Assembly (NCBI GenBank): GCA_964523875.1
Contig: CAZGAS010000019.1
Location: 1 to 20,426 of the forward strand
Direction: 5' to 3'
From: JAUVHV01 sp964523875
Lineage (GTDB): Bacteria > Omnitrophota > Gorgyraeia > JABMRG01
DNA length: 20,426 nucleotides
Numbering within the stretch: position 1 is the stretch's first letter; each line of letters opens with the position of its first letter. The position numbers and the translations under genes were made by a program. Shown here in pieces: positions 1-8,530 of this stretch. The notes beneath the pieces are model-generated. The model was not told where the DNA came from and did no database searches. It worked only from the letters and a program-made list of their open reading frames with translations.

Positions 1-2312
1 GCAGCTGCAAGTGAAAATCCTTTTGCAGGAATAGGTTTTGATCCCGGACTTAATAGGATGATGCTTGGATGGATACCGGAAAGGATAAAACAACTTATCG
101 ATAAACCTGCTCTTATTGACATGATGATAGGTACTGTTAATATATTAAAGAAGACAGGTAAGAAGAACTTTATGTTCACAGGGATAGGCGGCTCAGGCTT
201 AGGCGTAGGGACGATAGTAGATACCTATGGACAGCCCCCGCAAGATGGAAAGATATATACCCTTACAACCCCTTCAAGGGATCAACAGAATGCTGTTATA
301 CTAGACCTTAGACAAAGGTATGAAGGTAATCTTAAGAAGGCCCTGGAAGAGTCTGTACTCTTTGCTATAAGTAAATCAGGTTCAACAGCAGAGACAAGAG
401 AGCAGGCGGAATTTTTTGAGAGCCTTTATAGAGCAAATGGGATAGACCCTAAGGAACATATCTTTTTTATCACAGATTCTGATACTAAGGATAAGCCTGT
501 AGAGAAGAACGCGTTTGCTGAAAGAATTTATCAAGGGTATGGACAACTCCCCATACAGTTTGATGGGCAAAATGATATAGGTGGAAGATTTACATCGCCG
601 ACAACGATGATATCACTATTGCCATTAGCCCTTATAAACACCAAGCTCGTAAAACCGTATCTTGAAAATGCCTATGCTATGGTAAAAATAAAAGATACAG
701 ATGATATAATATTAAAGCAGGTATTTATTTCTTTGGGCGTCTTCTTGGATATGATCTCTAATGCAAAATACCCGCGTACTTTTAATAAGCTTACTCTTCT
801 TCTTCCGGAAGAGCTTAAGGCCTTTGCGCCGTGGGTAGTACAGCTTATACATGAATCATTAGGCAAGAATGGAAAAGGTATAGAGGTGTTATTTGGCGAA
901 GAACTTACACCTGATATGGCAGATGATTTTATACGACAGGGAAGGGTATTTTTGCGTGTTAATTTGGCTGATAAGGCTGTTACGGAGCCTAATCTCTGGC
1001 AGGCCATTAAGAATGCGGATATACCAACTTTTGAGATGACAGTAAAAGGAAAAGAGAATTTAGGCGGACTGCAGGCAGGTTTTCAGCTTACAACAGCGAC
1101 TATCGCTTATCTATCTGATATACATTTTGTAATTCAACCTGCTGTTGAAAAGCATAAGAACGCGACAAGGGACGTCATGAGTACAATAGGTGATGGTGAG
1201 GCTCTTAAACTTCCTGAGATAATCGCCGGAAGTGAGATAGGTTCTAAATCAGGAAAGCTCTCTGTCTATTTCTATCCTCTTGTGCAGGCAGGAGTTATTA
1301 CATTTGCGGAGATAGAAAAAGAGGTTGCAAGGCTTAATTCAGATATGGCTAATACAATAGCTGTATTTGCGGCAATTCTGAATCTAGTTGAAGGCCTGGA
1401 TAGGTTTGAGCAGGTTCAATTAGGGCTTTTTGGCACAATGTCAGAAAAGACGAAAAAGGCCTTTGCAAGAATAAGAAAAGAGGTATTTACAAAGAAAAAT
1501 ATACCCTCTATTATTGCCACATGGCCTGATGACCTTCATGCCAATGAACAGGACATGGCAGATGGATTAGGAAGAGAGATCACATTTGTAACTGCTGTAT
1601 ATCCTACTGACGCTGCAGAAATTCCTGGGGGAGAGGCTGTAAACATAAAGATGCAGAATCAGCTCGCGGCACCTTTTATAGGTCTTATGAATTCCAAGGT
1701 TGAATCTAAAGGTATGATCTGCGGTATAGCGTATGAAGGTATGCAGGATGAGGCATCAGATGTTCTTGAAAGGTTTTTTGAAAAGGTTGATACCTTGCGC
1801 ATTCTCTCTAAATCCTCTTCATCCGGCGTATCTCTTACAGATAAAGACTTAGAAAATATCAAGCTTGCTGCGGAGATAGCGAACTTAAGTGATGCAGCAG
1901 GTACAATAGCATATAATGATAGAGTATTATCATTAAAACAGCAACAGATGTTACAGAGTCTGATGGGTGCAGGCACGCAAGGCTTAGCAGAGCTTGAGCA
2001 AAAGTTAGGATGCAGTGTAAGGCTTATGTCTCAGGGTGATATAGAGGATAATGCAAAGACAATAATAATCTCAACTGAGAAACTTGCAGGTTTTACGAAT
2101 GTTAAATACTTTATCACAGAGCAGATGCAGATAGATACAAGTTATATCGCGATAACCCCTCTCATAGTGATAGCAAAGGGGTTACTTGGCCTAGAGAGTA
2201 AAACAGTTCAGCCCAGGCTCTACGCGGTACTTAAGAGTTCAATAAGAAGCTTAAGCCAAGGCCTGCTTAATGAAAACGATATAGATGACGCTATAACAGC
2301 CTATATAAACGG
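1..2312 (+). CDS. pgi: Phosphoglucose isomerase with long C-terminal extension, partial at both ends
   Basis: Interconverts glucose-6-phosphate and fructose-6-phosphate in the cytoplasm. The frame is open from base 1, so the true start lies upstream; the ATG at 58 is internal. Counting residue 1 at base 1, the first SIS domain has FTGIGGSGLG (59-68) and FAISKSGSTAE (121-131). The sugar-phosphate loop with GGRF is at 194-197. The second SIS domain has APWVVQLIHESLGKNGKG, with the likely catalytic Glu at 285, and the C-terminal catalytic-Lys region is QPAVEKHKNATR, near 379-390. This ends the PGI fold at about residue 400. A further 370 or so readable residues follow, including a helical part and an alpha/beta-looking part, which I do not recognise. 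Ordinary PGI is about 430-550 residues, so this is a multidomain protein. The layout could resemble transaldolase-PGI fusions, with the transaldolase upstream, but that part is not visible. The 3' end runs into a 100-N gap, so its last codon is unknown. Confidence 0.85.
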
Positions 2313-2412
2313 NNNNNNNNNNNNNNNNNNNNNNNNNNNNNNNNNNNNNNNNNNNNNNNNNNNNNNNNNNNNNNNNNNNNNNNNNNNNNNNNNNNNNNNN
2401 NNNNNNNNNNNN
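2313..2412. other. Assembly gap (100 N)
   Basis: Exactly 100 unknown bases, the usual placeholder for a scaffold join of unknown length. The reading frame entering the gap (frame of base 1) differs from the best coding frame leaving it (frame of base 2415). Any protein drawn straight through it is an artefact. Confidence 0.97.
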
Positions 2413-2414
2413 TG

Positions 2415-3838
2415 CTGGCGGCAGAAAGCTCACCAGGCAAGAGCCTTTTTCAGAGAGAAGATTTTAATGTCGGAGTAGAGATTGTCTATCTCGCCTATAA
2501 AGCAGCTACTTATGTTAAAAGTAGAGATACTATTATATTGGATCGTCGTTGCCTTGAGAATGACGATTTTTTGTACTTTAAGATTAAACACGAGCTAACG
2601 GACCGCAGATTACCTGAGATGGATATTATAGGAGAGCAGTTTAAGAAGCTGCCTGGATTAAGAGAGCTCTTTACCTTGATTACAGTAGATATCGCCGGGT
2701 TTATGCGCTTAAGAGATAATTATCCCCGCCGGGCAGAAGTTATGCTTAAATATTGCCGTGGTGTAGGCCATAACAAAAGAGGGCTATTAAGATGCTATGA
2801 GAAAATAATGAAGAACCCATCTCTTAATGACCCGTTTAACTTTACCGAGGATATCTTCAGGCTTGTAGAGAGTGAAGAACATAAAGCATATTTCCTGAAT
2901 ACGCGTAAAGCAGTTAGAAAGATAGCCAACAAAAATAGTGATGGCAGTATCGACTATGAAATGACCTCCGCAAGATTAAGGCCGTGGTTGAAATCTATAA
3001 ATAGGCAGTTTTTTGAATTACAAAACATAAGAAACGGGTCACAATTTAAGCCTTTAACAGATTTTAATAAAAAAATACCTGTATCATTAAAACCATTTAT
3101 GCCTTATGCTGAAGATATAAAATATGAGCTTGATAATGATTGTATCTTTTTGCGAATAAAATTAGATAATAAACAGGGTCAGATTAAGTTTGCCTACCTT
3201 TATATTGGCTTGAATGATAATTGGGATGCTGTATTAGGAAAATGGGGAAAGATCTATAACTTAACATATCATAAGTGGCAACAGGAGAGCGCTGATATTT
3301 TTCAGTATAGGCATGATGGTATAGAAAAAGAGAGAGGTTTATATTGGAACTACATTATTAGGCTTCCAATTACGAAATTAATAAGTAAGCTGTATGATAA
3401 GTCTAGCCAAGGAAATTTAAAGAAGCTGTGTCTTAATCTTTTTAGTGAGTTAGGCTTTAAGGACGGTTTAAGCAATAAGACATGGCTTTTAGTAGAAAAT
3501 ATTATAAGAGGAAAAAAGGTACCACCGAAAAGCTATTATGTAATAAGAGGTATTATCTGGAAACATATTGATCGCATATACCCTAAGCTATTTTTAGGTA
3601 GAAATAATCTGCGAGACACATCTATAGGAGATATACCCGCTTGGCTGATAATGGAAGATCCTGAGATGAGTTCAAGGCTTTTGTTATTTTTAAATCCCCG
3701 TAAAAAACGCGGACCTACAAGTTTTTATGAAAAGACAGACAAAGTATCTATGCGGGATATCCTAAAGATGCTCCAATGGACAGCCCATAAGAGAGCAGAC
3801 TCTTTCAGGCCTATGCGCCAGATGAGTCTTTTTGATGT
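2415..3838 (+). CDS. Unrecognised protein, open into gaps at both ends
   Basis: The frame is open from the first complete codon after gap 1 to the last base before gap 2, giving 474 codons with no stop. It begins LAAESSPGKSLFQREDF. The TTG at 2538 is only an internal leucine codon, since plausible coding sequence with no stop precedes it. The visible part is rich in charged and aromatic residues, with no signal peptide and no clear membrane segment, so it is probably soluble and cytoplasmic. I recognise no family. Near residues 175-188 there is an EF-hand-like stretch (NKNSDGSIDYEM), but the final Glu of the loop is missing. It could be the C-terminal part of the same giant protein as the upstream PGI, or a separate gene; the gap hides this. 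Just after gap 2 one frame reads eight codons to a TAG (3940-3966) and another stops at once at 3939, so the end is not determined. Confidence 0.6.
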
Positions 3839-3938
3839 NNNNNNNNNNNNNNNNNNNNNNNNNNNNNNNNNNNNNNNNNNNNNNNNNNNNNNNNNNNNNN
3901 NNNNNNNNNNNNNNNNNNNNNNNNNNNNNNNNNNNNNN
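3839..3938. other. Assembly gap (100 N)
   Basis: Exactly 100 unknown bases. It interrupts the 3' end of the unrecognised gene upstream, whose stop is either inside the gap or within 30 bases after it. Confidence 0.97.
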
Positions 3939-3991
3939 TAATAATTTAACCAGGAGGATAAAATAGAAAAGGGTAACATCAGGATTTTAGC

Positions 3992-4020
3992 TTGACGTAA
4001 AGAATATATTTTGTTAAACT
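3992..4020 (+). promoter_or_regulatory. Predicted sigma-70-type promoter for the 4099 gene
   Basis: A -35 box TTGACG (3992-3997, 5 of 6 consensus) is followed after 17 bases by TAAACT (4015-4020, 4 of 6). A TG pair one base upstream of the -10 makes an extended -10. Transcription would start near 4027, giving a leader of about 70 bases before the ATG at 4099. No operator or riboswitch fold was evident. The rest of 3942-4098 is AT-rich and holds nothing else I can name. Confidence 0.5.
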
Positions 4021-4098
4021 AACTAACATTCATAATTTTTAAAGATGTTTTTACATAGATCATAACGATTAAAATCTTCAAAAAGGAGGATGAAAAGC

Positions 4099-4743
4099 AT
4101 GAAAAAGATGTTATTGCTTAGTGTACTTGCGATGATTGCTATATCATTCGCGATAGCTGGTTGTGCTAGACAGGAAGAGGTCGTGATAGAGGAGTTTGAG
4201 GTTCAGGATACAGTCACAGGCAGGGATTTTAAGGTATTTAATGTCTACACTGACAGGTCATCTCCCGGAAACCACTATATCCCTTCAGGCTGGATGGGTG
4301 ATTTTAGTGATATAAAGATAGATGACCGCTGGATGGAAGACGCGCATAGTGGAACTACCTGTATAAAGATAGAGTACCTTCCCAAGCGCTCACAAGGTGC
4401 CGGCTGGATGGGCATATACTGGCAGAACCCCGCTAATAATTGGGGCTCTAAAAAATCGGGCTTTGATCTTAATGGCGCGAAAGAGCTTACATTCTGGGCC
4501 CGTGGCGTGAAAGGCGGCGAGATAATATCAGAATTTAAGATAGGCGGTATTACAGGAGAGTTTTCAGATTCTGATTCCGCTGGTATCGGTCCTGCTATGC
4601 TTACCACAGATTGGAAAGAGTATAAGATAGATTTAGAAGGCAAGGACCTGTCCCATATTATCGGCGGTTTTTGTCTATCTGCGAATGTTGATGACAATCC
4701 TGATGGATTTGTTATATATCTTGATGATATAAAATACGAATAA
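4099..4743 (+). CDS. Lipoprotein with carbohydrate-binding-like beta-sandwich
   Basis: A secreted lipoprotein of 214 residues, probably a glycan-binding accessory. The start is placed at 4099 because AAGGAGG (4083-4089) directly abuts the ATG at 4090 but lies 9 bases before 4099. Residues 1-21 form a lipoprotein signal peptide ending in AIAGC, with the lipidated Cys at 22. From about residue 40 a single beta-sandwich-like domain follows, rich in Trp, Tyr and Gly: SGWMGDFSD, GIYWQNPANNWG, LTFWARG, and a C-terminal YLDDIKYE. The pattern resembles carbohydrate-binding modules and galactose-binding-like folds. No catalytic motif is apparent. The product of 12087-12689 is a full-length paralogue. 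A predicted promoter lies 80-110 bases upstream. A palindromic repeat and a GH-A enzyme gene follow, suggesting the two act on the same glycan. The fold is inferred; the ligand is unknown. Confidence 0.8.
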   Translation: MKKMLLLSVLAMIAISFAIAGCARQEEVVIEEFEVQDTVTGRDFKVFNVYTDRSSPGNHYIPSGWMGDFSDIKIDDRWMEDAHSGTTCIKIEYLPKRSQGAGWMGIYWQNPANNWGSKKSGFDLNGAKELTFWARGVKGGEIISEFKIGGITGEFSDSDSAGIGPAMLTTDWKEYKIDLEGKDLSHIIGGFCLSANVDDNPDGFVIYLDDIKYE

Positions 4744-4759
4744 AAATAGAGATTATTTT

Positions 4760-4813
4760 AAAATAGGGACAGCGCCTTATTTTTAGTTCAAAATAGGGCG
4801 CTGCCTTAATTTT
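4760..4813. repeat. Imperfect palindromic repeat with GGGACAGCG core
   Basis: Two 24-base arms (4760-4783 and 4790-4813) are inverted copies with 19 of 24 positions pairing and a loop of only 6 bases. The central match is CAGCGCC against GGCGCTG, flanked by A/T-rich ends. The core TAGGGACAGCG is shared with the perfect repeat at 11993-12070, so both belong to one REP-like family. It begins 17 bases after the stop codon of the lipoprotein gene and could act as a hairpin terminator or mRNA stabiliser. No transposase is nearby. Confidence 0.75.
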
Positions 4814-4837
4814 AAAGTATCTACCCGAGGTAATATC

Positions 4838-6124
4838 ATGACTACTCAAAAGATCAAGACTAAGCCAAAAAAGACAACGAAAAATAGAAAGTTTCTTCTT
4901 GCCCTACTGCTGCTGCTGCTTTTTCTACTTTTAGGTGTTGGGGCAGCGCTACTCTTTAAGTTTTCCAGCAAACCCGGTACTTATATACACAAGAATTCAA
5001 AGGGTGATTATGTCCTGCTCGCTAATGGCAGGCCTTTTGTGGTTAAAGGTGTCTGTTATAGCCCAATACCTGTAGGTGAGGGGTCTGTGTATAACTGGTG
5101 GGGAGATGTCGCTAAGCCCTGGATAATTGATGGAAAACTCATGAAAGAAGCTGGCATAAATACAATAAGATTTTATGAACCCGGTGACAAACCATCGCAG
5201 GTCAAAAAAGTAGTATCTGATTTTTATGACAATTATGGCATACGCTCAATCATGGGCCATGGTTTAGGTTTCTGGGATTTTCCTCACGCGAATTACGCGG
5301 ACCCTGCTTTTCAGCAGAAGATTAAGAGGCAGGTATACCAGATGGTAAAGGCCTATAGAGATGAACCCGGTATATTGGCGTGGGTCCTGGGCAATGAAGC
5401 GAATTATTCTTTTGATGGAAGTGTAAACTCATGGTCTACTCCGGAGCTTGACGCTATTGATAACGCCCGGGACAGAAAATTGGCTAAGGCCAAGATATAT
5501 TATACCTTCCTGAATGAACTTGCCCAGATAGTAAAGAAGATAGACCCCGCAAGGCCGGTAGGCTTTGGTAACGGTGAGTTAGGTAGCATAGAGGTTGCCA
5601 AAGAGTATTGCCCTGATTTTGATTTTGTGGGCATTATAATATATAGGGGGAAATCTTTCGGAAATATGTTCCGCCAGCTCAAAAATAGGTATGGAAAACC
5701 CGCTATTGTTATTGAGTTTGGCTGCGACTCGTATAACGCGTTGGCACAGGAGCCTGATCAGGAGAACCAGGCGTTCTTTTTAAAAACCTTATGGTGTGAA
5801 ATAGAACACAATACATACAAGGGTAAGTGTGAAGGAGACTCCTTGGGCGGCTGTATCTTTGAGTGGAATGACGAGTGGTGGAAGCATGAGCAGGATAAGG
5901 TAGGTGACTGGAACATACAGAATACTCAGGCAGGCTGGACCAATGGATCCTATTATTTTGATACTGAGGGTAACCCCAATATGAATGAGGAATGGTTTGG
6001 AATCGTAACCTTAAAGCCTGAAAAAGAGAATGGGGTTAATAAGAGAGTTCCAAAGAAGGCTTATTACGATTTAAAGGAAGTCTGGCAGCAGAATGGTAAG
6101 ACAGCTACCAGTGACTGGAGATAG
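4838..6124 (+). CDS. Membrane-anchored clan GH-A glycosidase / transglycosylase (GH72- or GH2-like)
   Basis: A 428-residue enzyme predicted to cleave or transfer beta-linked glucan outside the cytoplasmic membrane. A Lys/Arg-rich tail (1-18) precedes one very leucine-rich membrane helix (about 19-41), so the catalytic domain should be periplasmic. The (beta/alpha)8 barrel starts at GRPFVVKGVCYSP (64-76). The acid/base candidate is E187 in WVLGNEAN and the nucleophile candidate is E293 in VIEFGCDSYN. The GRPF-x-x-KG-x-x-Y start and the E-[FY]-G-C sequence recall GH72 beta-1,3-glucanosyltransferases (Gas1 type), although automated annotation may call it a GH2 TIM barrel. The aromatic segment FEWNDEWW (341-348) probably lines the sugar cleft. 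GAGG (4827-4830) lies 7 bases before the ATG. It is paralogous to the C-terminal half of the 10043-12013 product. Clan is confident; family and linkage are not. Confidence 0.82.
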   Translation: MTTQKIKTKPKKTTKNRKFLLALLLLLLFLLLGVGAALLFKFSSKPGTYIHKNSKGDYVLLANGRPFVVKGVCYSPIPVGEGSVYNWWGDVAKPWIIDGKLMKEAGINTIRFYEPGDKPSQVKKVVSDFYDNYGIRSIMGHGLGFWDFPHANYADPAFQQKIKRQVYQMVKAYRDEPGILAWVLGNEANYSFDGSVNSWSTPELDAIDNARDRKLAKAKIYYTFLNELAQIVKKIDPARPVGFGNGELGSIEVAKEYCPDFDFVGIIIYRGKSFGNMFRQLKNRYGKPAIVIEFGCDSYNALAQEPDQENQAFFLKTLWCEIEHNTYKGKCEGDSLGGCIFEWNDEWWKHEQDKVGDWNIQNTQAGWTNGSYYFDTEGNPNMNEEWFGIVTLKPEKENGVNKRVPKKAYYDLKEVWQQNGKTATSDWR

Positions 6125-6183
6125 TCTCGTATTACGTTGCGCGTGATGCGTATCGCGTTAAAGATTTTTATCAATGCGTGATA

Positions 6184-6192
6184 TGATATACT
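6184..6192 (+). promoter_or_regulatory. Possible extended -10 promoter before the ABC importer genes
   Basis: TGATATACT contains a TG, one base, then TATACT (5 of 6 consensus). No good -35 box is present at 16-18 bases, so this rests on the extended -10 alone. It lies 43 bases upstream of the ATG at 6235. The preceding stretch (6127-6160) is rich in CG-containing words such as GCGTATCGCGTT, similar to the intergenic repeat at 8473-8507. Confidence 0.35.
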
Positions 6193-6234
6193 CAATACGA
6201 ATAATTACATAAGAATATAAGATAAGGAGTTATA

Positions 6235-7539
6235 ATGCAAAAGTTTTTGTCGTTAGTAATGTTTTTAGTTCTGGCAGGCGTTACTGGTTGTGCGCCAGGA
6301 AATATGACTGATAAAAGTGGCTCAGATAAGATATCTGTCTGGCACTGGATGACAGACAGGGAAGATGCCTTTGCCGAGCTTGGTAAAAGATACAAGGCAC
6401 TTACCGGGACTGACGTTCAATTTGAGCTATACGCGCCAACAGACGCTTATAGCGAGAAGATAAAGGGCGCCGCGCAGACAAAAACACTCCCGGATGTCTT
6501 TGGGGTCCTGGCGGATAAGAGAGTTATATCATCTTTTATAAAAGCCGGGCATGTTCTCAGTCTAAGCCCTTATATGGATATGGATAATGGCCAATGGAAA
6601 AAGAGCTTTTACGCGAAGGCGCTTAATGTTAACAGGTTCTTATTGGGCAATGAGTTTGAAATCACCCCGGGTATATACGCCGCGCCTTTAGATGTAATGA
6701 ATATACAGATGGTATATAACAAAGACCTCTTTAAAAAGGCGGGCCTTGACCCGGAAAATCCTCCTAAAAATTGGGCGGAGTTTTTAGACGCGGGAAACAA
6801 GCTTCACGCCGCCGGCATACAAGGTATGGTAAGCGGATGGGGAGAGATATGGATGATAGATTGCCTCGCTTCTAATTACGCGTATAATATAATGGGCGAG
6901 AAGAAGTTTATAGATACTATCAAGGGAGAGGTCTCATACGCTGACAAGGACTGGATAGCGGTCTTTTCCGTGTTTAGGGATATGAGGGATAATAACCTGC
7001 TTGCCAATGGTATAGTTACAATGGTCAATAAGCACGCAGAGCAGATGTTCGCGAATCAACGCGCCGCGTTAGGGTTTAATGGCTCATGGTGCGTAAATGT
7101 ATATTATGGTATGAATCCGGACCTAAATTATGGCGTAATATTGCCCCCCGCGTATTCAGATAAGTACCCTATGAAAATCTGGGGTGGCGCTGGGGCGAGC
7201 CTTATGGTTAATGCCAGGAGTAAGAATCCGGATAAAGTGGTCAAGTTCCTGAAATGGTTTACTGCTAAGGATCAGCAGGCATATCTCGCTAATAAAACGC
7301 GCAACCTTCCGGCAAATAAAGAGAGCCTTGGCAATATATCACCGGTCTTAGCGCAGTTCGTGGCTGGTATGGATAGTGTTACTCACCCTAACAACCTTAA
7401 TGTCTCAGAATTCCCTAAAGTCATAGAAGCGAGAGACAAAGGCATACAGTCTATTATAATTGGTGAGAAGACCCCTGAAGAGGTCGCTTTAGGAGTTCAG
7501 GCTGTTAAGGTAAGAGAGATGCTAAAGGCCAAAAAATAA
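6235..7539 (+). CDS. ABC sugar importer substrate-binding lipoprotein (family 1)
   Basis: The extracytoplasmic binding protein of a CUT1-type carbohydrate importer, which captures sugar or oligosaccharide and delivers it to the two permeases encoded next. The 434-residue length is normal for the family. Residues 1-18 form a lipoprotein signal peptide ending GVTGC, with the lipidated Cys at 19. The mature part begins with the typical first strand ISVWHWMTDRED, and later shows VYNKDLFKKAGLDPENPPKNWAEF (split: VYNKDLFKKAG then LDPENPPKNWAEF), the usual hinge-side segment of MalE/UgpB-like proteins. AAGGAG (6224-6229) lies 5 bases before the ATG. The next gene begins 37 bases after the stop, so the genes are probably co-transcribed. 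The sugar cannot be read from sequence; a beta-glucan oligosaccharide is inferred from the neighbours. Confidence 0.92.
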   Translation: MQKFLSLVMFLVLAGVTGCAPGNMTDKSGSDKISVWHWMTDREDAFAELGKRYKALTGTDVQFELYAPTDAYSEKIKGAAQTKTLPDVFGVLADKRVISSFIKAGHVLSLSPYMDMDNGQWKKSFYAKALNVNRFLLGNEFEITPGIYAAPLDVMNIQMVYNKDLFKKAGLDPENPPKNWAEFLDAGNKLHAAGIQGMVSGWGEIWMIDCLASNYAYNIMGEKKFIDTIKGEVSYADKDWIAVFSVFRDMRDNNLLANGIVTMVNKHAEQMFANQRAALGFNGSWCVNVYYGMNPDLNYGVILPPAYSDKYPMKIWGGAGASLMVNARSKNPDKVVKFLKWFTAKDQQAYLANKTRNLPANKESLGNISPVLAQFVAGMDSVTHPNNLNVSEFPKVIEARDKGIQSIIIGEKTPEEVALGVQAVKVREMLKAKK

Positions 7540-7576
7540 GGCTTTATAACCGTTCTTGAGTAGTTTTAGGAAGAAT

Positions 7577-8470
7577 ATGGAACATAGAAAAGCGAAAAAG
7601 ATATTTACAAACTATCTCTTTGTCCTGCCAGCGATATTGCTCTTCTGCACTTTTCATCTATACCCTTTTATAAATGTTTTTCGTTATTCACTTTTTCAGT
7701 GGGATGGTATAGTGCCATTCTCATCCGCGCAATTCATAGGTCTCGCGCATTTTAAAGATATATTTACATCTAATCCGCAGTGGTGGTATTCCATGTGGCA
7801 TGCTTTTTATATTACCCTGCTTACGTTGGTATTTCAAAATGGGCTTGCCCTTATCTTGGCATTAGCATGTGACAGGGCCATAAGGGGTGCCCAGGCATAC
7901 AGGATGATATTCTTTTTACCGCCTGTACTCTCCGGCATTGTTGTGGGCCTTATATGGCAATGGATATACGACGGGAATTACGGACTGCTTAACTACTGGT
8001 TGACCAGCATAGGGTTTGGCCATTTAGCCCGTGCCTGGCTCGCGGATCCAAAGACTGCCCTTACGTGTGTCGGCATTGTCCATATGTGGAAAGGTTTTGG
8101 ATGGGGTTTTATAATACTTCTGGCAGGCCTGCAATCCATACCCCGTGAATTATACGAGGCAGCTAAGGTTGACGGCGCTGGAGCGTGGGATACCTTCAGG
8201 CGCGTTACAGTACCTTTAATGGTGCCTGTTTTTGTACTTGTTATGATACTCACAATCTTAAATACAATGCAGATATACGACCTTATAGTGTCCCTTACAG
8301 GCGGAGGCCCGGGCTACCATACAGAGGTTCCGATAACAAGGATACTAGCGGCAATGAGAGGCGGTTCACGGCTTGGTTACGCGTGTGCCCTTGGCATTGT
8401 CTTTGGGCTAATATTGCTTTTAGTGTCATTTATACAGATACAAGCCTCAAAACTGGCTAAACAGGAATGA
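7577..8470 (+). CDS. ABC sugar importer permease, MalF/UgpA type
   Basis: An inner-membrane permease of 297 residues with about six transmembrane helices; the first is FVLPAILLFCTFHLYPF (15-31). The cytoplasmic EAA loop that docks the ATPase is EAAKVDGAGAWDTFRRV (194-210), followed by TVPLMVPVF. The C-terminal TGGGPGYHTEVP is typical of this subfamily. The ATG at 7577 is chosen because AGGAAG (7568-7573) lies just upstream. A TTG at 7556 would add seven residues but lacks a suitably spaced ribosome site. It pairs with the permease at 8531 to form a heterodimeric channel. Substrate is not deducible from sequence. Confidence 0.92.
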   Translation: MEHRKAKKIFTNYLFVLPAILLFCTFHLYPFINVFRYSLFQWDGIVPFSSAQFIGLAHFKDIFTSNPQWWYSMWHAFYITLLTLVFQNGLALILALACDRAIRGAQAYRMIFFLPPVLSGIVVGLIWQWIYDGNYGLLNYWLTSIGFGHLARAWLADPKTALTCVGIVHMWKGFGWGFIILLAGLQSIPRELYEAAKVDGAGAWDTFRRVTVPLMVPVFVLVMILTILNTMQIYDLIVSLTGGGPGYHTEVPITRILAAMRGGSRLGYACALGIVFGLILLLVSFIQIQASKLAKQE

Positions 8471-8472
8471 AG

Positions 8473-8507
8473 GCGTTATCGCGCTATTAAGTTATTGCGT
8501 TATCGCG
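8473..8507. repeat. Short intergenic direct repeat GCGTTATCGCG
   Basis: The 11-mer GCGTTATCGCG occurs at 8473-8483 and again at 8497-8507, a period of 24 bases, between the two permease genes. Similar words appear at 6127-6160 after another gene end. The two copies leave the ribosome site (AAGGAAAG, 8521-8528) of the next gene intact. It may be a small dispersed intergenic element. Confidence 0.5.
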
Positions 8508-8530
8508 TTTAGAGTTATTAAAGGAAAGAT

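Noticed and set aside
2413..2478. Continuation of the PGI protein through gap 1 to a stop at 2478
   Set aside because: It depends on the 100 N being a true length. Another frame after the gap stays open for 474 codons, so the short tail is in the wrong phase.
2538..2540. TTG at 2538 as a gene start
   Set aside because: The same frame is open and reads as plausible protein back to 2415, and no ribosome site precedes it.
3952..3966. AGGAGG followed by ATAAAATAG as a small gene start after gap 2
   Set aside because: There is no start codon at the right spacing and an in-frame TAG follows within three codons. It may be the tail of the upstream gene.
4090..4092. ATG at 4090 as the lipoprotein start
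   Set aside because: The AAGGAGG ends at 4089 with no spacing, whereas the ATG at 4099 has a normal 9-base spacing and gives a compact signal peptide.
7556..7558. TTG start of the first permease
   Set aside because: No properly spaced ribosome site; AGGAAG before the ATG at 7577 fits better.
8185..8460. A 91-codon + strand frame inside the first permease gene
   Set aside because: It overlaps conserved permease sequence, including the EAA region, in another frame and has no recognisable content.
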